Source: Ruania halotolerans | Lineage (GTDB): Bacteria > Actinomycetota > Actinomycetes > Actinomycetales > Beutenbergiaceae | Length of the DNA: 64,000 nt | Direction: 5' to 3' | NCBI RefSeq assembly: GCF_021049285.1 | Contig: NZ_CP088017.1 | Location: 372,001 to 436,000 of the forward strand | Notes under the pieces: model-generated | Seen by the model: the letters and a program-made list of their open reading frames with translations, nothing else | Database searches by the model: none | What the model was told of the DNA's origin: nothing | Shown here: positions 61,737 through 64,000 of the stretch, piece by piece | Layout of the letters: each line of letters starts with the position of its first letter | Position numbering within the stretch: the stretch's first letter is position 1 | Made by a program: the position numbers and the translations under genes

Positions 61737-61750
61737 TGCAAGCGGTTGCA
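61737..61750. promoter_or_regulatory. LacI-type operator at nagB
   Basis: TGCAAGCGGTTGCA: perfect 5-bp arms around a 4-base centre with the CG core typical of LacI-family sites. It lies 16 bp before the nagB start codon. Confidence 0.7.
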
Positions 61751-61896
61751 CAACTCTAAGGTGGCTAGGTCTCGTTGGTCAATGTCGCGAAGGGGAGTCG
61801 TGGCGAGAGGGGGTGGTCGATCCGGCCGCTCCCGCCGGTCAAGGGGGTCGCGTACGTGGCGACAGAACCGCCACGTTACGGGGTCGAATGACAAAA

Positions 61897-61910
61897 TGCA
61901 ACCGATTGCA
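61897..61910. promoter_or_regulatory. LacI-type operator at the Gfo/Idh gene
   Basis: TGCAACCGATTGCA: the same TGCAA-N4-TTGCA architecture as the nagB site, 160 bp away in the same divergent region, with an extra half-site TGCAA at 61914. It lies 44 bp before the oxidoreductase start. Confidence 0.7.
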
Positions 61911-61954
61911 GAATGCAAGATGAGATCCTGTGCCGTCATACGAATGGAGGAGCA

Positions 61955-62974
61955 GTGAGCGAACCGTTGCGCGTGGGAGTCGTCGGCGCGGGAGCGAACA
62001 CCCGGCGTCAGCACCTCCCGAAGTTGCAGGCCATCGATGGCGTCGAGGTGGTGGCCGTCGCCAACCGGAGCAGGGAGTCGGCGAGCCGGGTAGCTGAGGA
62101 GTTCGGGATTCCGGTGGTGTACGACCACTGGCAGGCGCTCGTGGGCGAGGCTGAGGTGGACGCCGTGGTGATCGGGACCTGGCCGAACATGCACGAGCCG
62201 GTCACCGTGGCCGCGTTGGAGGCGGGGCGCCATGTGTTGTGCGAGGCGCGGATGGCGCGAGACCTGACCGAGGCACGCCGGATGCTCGCCACGGCGCGCA
62301 TGTGCCCGAAGCAGACCGCGCAACTGGTGCCGGCGCCGTTCACGCTGCCGTATGACGATGCCATCTCTCGTCTGATCGGCGAGGGCGCGATCGGGGAGTT
62401 GGTCGGCGTGGACGTGACGATGCGGACCGGGTACGCGGAGCGGCAGTCGCCGCGCAGCTGGCGTCAGGACGTCGGTCTCAGTGGCCTGAATACGATGACC
62501 CTGGGGATCTGGTACGAGCAGGTGGTGCGCTGGGTCGGGGAAGCGACGCGAGTCTCAGCCCTGGCGCGCACACTCGTGCCGCTGCGCCCGGATGGTGCCG
62601 GGGGGAGGGTCGCCGTCGACGTGCCGGATCACGTGGATCTCATCGCAGCACTGGCCGGAGGCGGCCAGCTGCGGATGACGATCAGCCAGGTGAGCCAGTC
62701 GAGTGCGAATGGCGTGCAGATTCTCGGAACTGACGGCACGCTGACCTTCGCCGACGGGGAACTGACGATCCAGCGGCGGGACGCTGAACCGGAGACGGTT
62801 CCGCCCGACGCCGCTGCCGGTTGGCGGGTCGAAGAGGAGTTCGTGGCAGCGATCCGCGGCACCGAGCCCGTGCGCCGGACGACCTTCGAGGACGGCGTGC
62901 GCTACATGCGCTTCACCGAGGCCGTGCACCGGAGCGCGTGTGAGCACCGGCAGGTCTCGTTGAGCGAGTTGTGA
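61955..62974 (+). CDS. Gfo/Idh/MocA-family oxidoreductase
   Basis: A 339-residue NAD(P)-dependent oxidoreductase starting at GTG 61955, 5 bp after GGAGGAG-type sequence. The N-terminal Rossmann fold (VGVVGAGANTRRQHLPKLQA, 8-27) is followed by the alpha/beta substrate domain. The motif that normally reads E-K-P, whose Lys is catalytic in the family, is CEARMARDLTEA here, so Lys is replaced by Ala. Some members of this large family share that change and may have a different reaction or a structural role. It is divergent from nagB and under a matching operator, so its substrate is probably linked to amino-sugar or sugar-acid metabolism. Confidence 0.88.
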   Translation: MSEPLRVGVVGAGANTRRQHLPKLQAIDGVEVVAVANRSRESASRVAEEFGIPVVYDHWQALVGEAEVDAVVIGTWPNMHEPVTVAALEAGRHVLCEARMARDLTEARRMLATARMCPKQTAQLVPAPFTLPYDDAISRLIGEGAIGELVGVDVTMRTGYAERQSPRSWRQDVGLSGLNTMTLGIWYEQVVRWVGEATRVSALARTLVPLRPDGAGGRVAVDVPDHVDLIAALAGGGQLRMTISQVSQSSANGVQILGTDGTLTFADGELTIQRRDAEPETVPPDAAAGWRVEEEFVAAIRGTEPVRRTTFEDGVRYMRFTEAVHRSACEHRQVSLSEL

Positions 62975-63006
62975 CGTGCGGCGCAGAGTCGTTCAGGGAA
63001 CCTAGC

Positions 63007-63984
63007 TCACACCCTCCCCGTCGTCCCCCGCGACGCGTACACCCCGGACAGCTTCTGATTCCCGGGTGCACCACCGGCGCTGACCTCGCTGAGCATCGTG
63101 ACCGCGCGGGCACCCAGTTCTTCGAATGGAGCTGTCACGGTGCTCAGCTGCGGGGTCAGGGTGCGCGCGAGGAGCACGTCGTCGCAGCCGATGATGCTGC
63201 GATCATCCGGGACGGACAGGCCCTGCTCGGCGAGCCCGCCGACCACACCGCAGGCGAGGTAGTCGTCGAAGGCCATGATCGCCGTTGCCCCGCTGGTGGC
63301 GATTGCCTCCGCGGCGTACCAGCCGGCCTCATACGTGGCTTCGACGGGACCCAGCTCGACGAGTTCGACATCGGCCGAGGTCTGCTGCGCCCAGGATCGG
63401 ACGGCATTCGTACGCTGGCTCGCCGCCCAGGATCCTGCGGGTCCGCGAAGCAGCAGGATCCTGCGGTGACCGAGCTCGACCAGGTGGTCGCCCGCCTCTC
63501 GCAGAGCGGCGGAGTTGTCACAGGTCACCGACGGGATGCCCCGGACCGACCGGTTGACCAGCACCGTCGGCGTCGACCCCACAGCTGCCTGCAGGTCCTT
63601 GGTGGCCAGCCGCGGTGAAGCGACGATGAGGCCGTCGACCTGGGCGCTGAGCCGCTTGAGCTGGTCGGCCGCCTTCTGGCCGCCGGACTCGGCGTCGAGC
63701 AGCATCACTGACGCATCCGACTCGCTCGCGGCGCGCTCGACGGCGCGGACCAGGGGCGGGAAGAAGGGGTTGGTGATGTCCAGCACGACCAGGCCGATCA
63801 GCCCAGTACGCCCGGTGGCGAGCCCTCGGGCGGCGCGGTTGAGCTCGTATCCCTGAGCCTGCGCGGTAGCCAGAATCCGCTCGCGGACCTTCGCGTTCAC
63901 CATGTCCGGCCGGGAGAAGGCGCGCGAGACAGTCGATGCCGAGATGTCGAGCTCTCGCGCGATCGAGTAGATGGTCGCCTTCAC
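63007..63984 (-). CDS. LacI-family regulator near the nag cluster
   Basis: A 325-residue repressor starting at GTG 63984. The helix-turn-helix reads TIYSIARELDISASTVSRAFSRPDMVNAKVRERI (residues 4-37). The effector-binding domain follows (62-320; IGLVVLDITNPFFPPLVRAVERAA, MAFDDYLACGVVGGLAEQG, GCDDVLLARTLTPQLSTV). It lacks a clear C-terminal extension. It is convergent with the Gfo/Idh gene and is the nearest candidate to bind the two TGCAA-N4-TTGCA operators. Its own promoter lies past the window edge, so autoregulation cannot be checked. Confidence 0.92.
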   Translation of the reverse strand: MKATIYSIARELDISASTVSRAFSRPDMVNAKVRERILATAQAQGYELNRAARGLATGRTGLIGLVVLDITNPFFPPLVRAVERAASESDASVMLLDAESGGQKAADQLKRLSAQVDGLIVASPRLATKDLQAAVGSTPTVLVNRSVRGIPSVTCDNSAALREAGDHLVELGHRRILLLRGPAGSWAASQRTNAVRSWAQQTSADVELVELGPVEATYEAGWYAAEAIATSGATAIMAFDDYLACGVVGGLAEQGLSVPDDRSIIGCDDVLLARTLTPQLSTVTAPFEELGARAVTMLSEVSAGGAPGNQKLSGVYASRGTTGRV

Positions 63985-64000
63985 ACGCGCGCCCCCTGTC

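Noticed and set aside
1-64000. CRISPR arrays, tRNA or rRNA genes, insertion sequences, phage or plasmid genes
   Set aside because: No regularly spaced identical repeats, no tRNA-like cloverleaf with a CCA-adjacent end, and no transposase, integrase or phage motif was seen on either strand. A weak tRNA could be missed without a covariance model.

Overview
The window is high-GC actinobacterial DNA. Start codons are often GTG, co-transcribed genes commonly overlap by 4 bp, and it carries a MarR-controlled C50 carotenoid operon, a large-type NAD-glutamate dehydrogenase and several LPXTG-type wall-anchored proteins. This fits an orange or yellow pigmented member of the Micrococcales (a Ruania/Georgenia-like plant or soil bacterium is my guess; the genus is not provable by eye). 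No rRNA, tRNA, CRISPR array, transposase or phage gene was recognised.

Layout. 1-6.2 kb: metE (5' end off the window), small YtxH and TPR-like proteins, a RecB-like nuclease that has lost its helicase motor, and a membrane-tethered HNH nuclease. 6.5-8.9 kb: a choice-of-anchor A surface protein and a decayed-looking secreted-type gene. 9.0-24.1 kb: a glycan-utilisation locus with an ABC importer (binding protein plus two permeases, no ATPase), a GH127 beta-L-arabinofuranosidase, a LacI regulator, a 2074-residue wall-anchored (alpha/alpha)6-type glycosidase and a wall-anchored GH43 enzyme. A direct repeat, CCGAAAC-N3-CCGAAAC, occurs at both major promoters of this locus. 24.1-32.0 kb: a VIT1/CCC1 metal transporter, DUF1918, an App1-type phosphatase, an FAD oxidoreductase divergent from an ECF41 sigma factor, a two-component system and a GAP-family membrane protein. 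32.1-34.2 kb: GH42 beta-galactosidase.

34.2-40.5 kb: a marR gene diverges from idi-crtE-crtB-crtI-crtYe-crtYf-crtEb, seven genes each overlapping the next by exactly 4 bp, with a 19-bp palindrome at the promoter. The predicted product is a C50 cyclic carotenoid of the decaprenoxanthin/sarcinaxanthin type. 40.9-47.4 kb: a 2097-residue LPXTG protein made of DUF11-like repeats, preceded by three 11-bp-spaced TTCACC units that resemble a PHO box. 47.4-52.8 kb: a small unknown protein and the 1608-residue glutamate dehydrogenase.

53.2-58.8 kb: a complete non-phosphorylative L-fucose pathway to pyruvate and lactate (aldose dehydrogenase, lactonase, fuconate dehydratase, keto-deoxyfuconate dehydrogenase, diketo-acid hydrolase), with a GntR/FadR regulator and a shared ATCGGATG-type motif. 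58.8-64.0 kb: an amino-sugar operon (nagB-nagA-2-hydroxyacid dehydrogenase) divergent from a Gfo/Idh oxidoreductase, with two TGCAA-N4-TTGCA operators and a LacI regulator. Overall this is a plant-polysaccharide scavenger's segment: wall-tethered enzymes release sugars, an importer takes them up, and separate regulated operons catabolise fucose and amino sugars.
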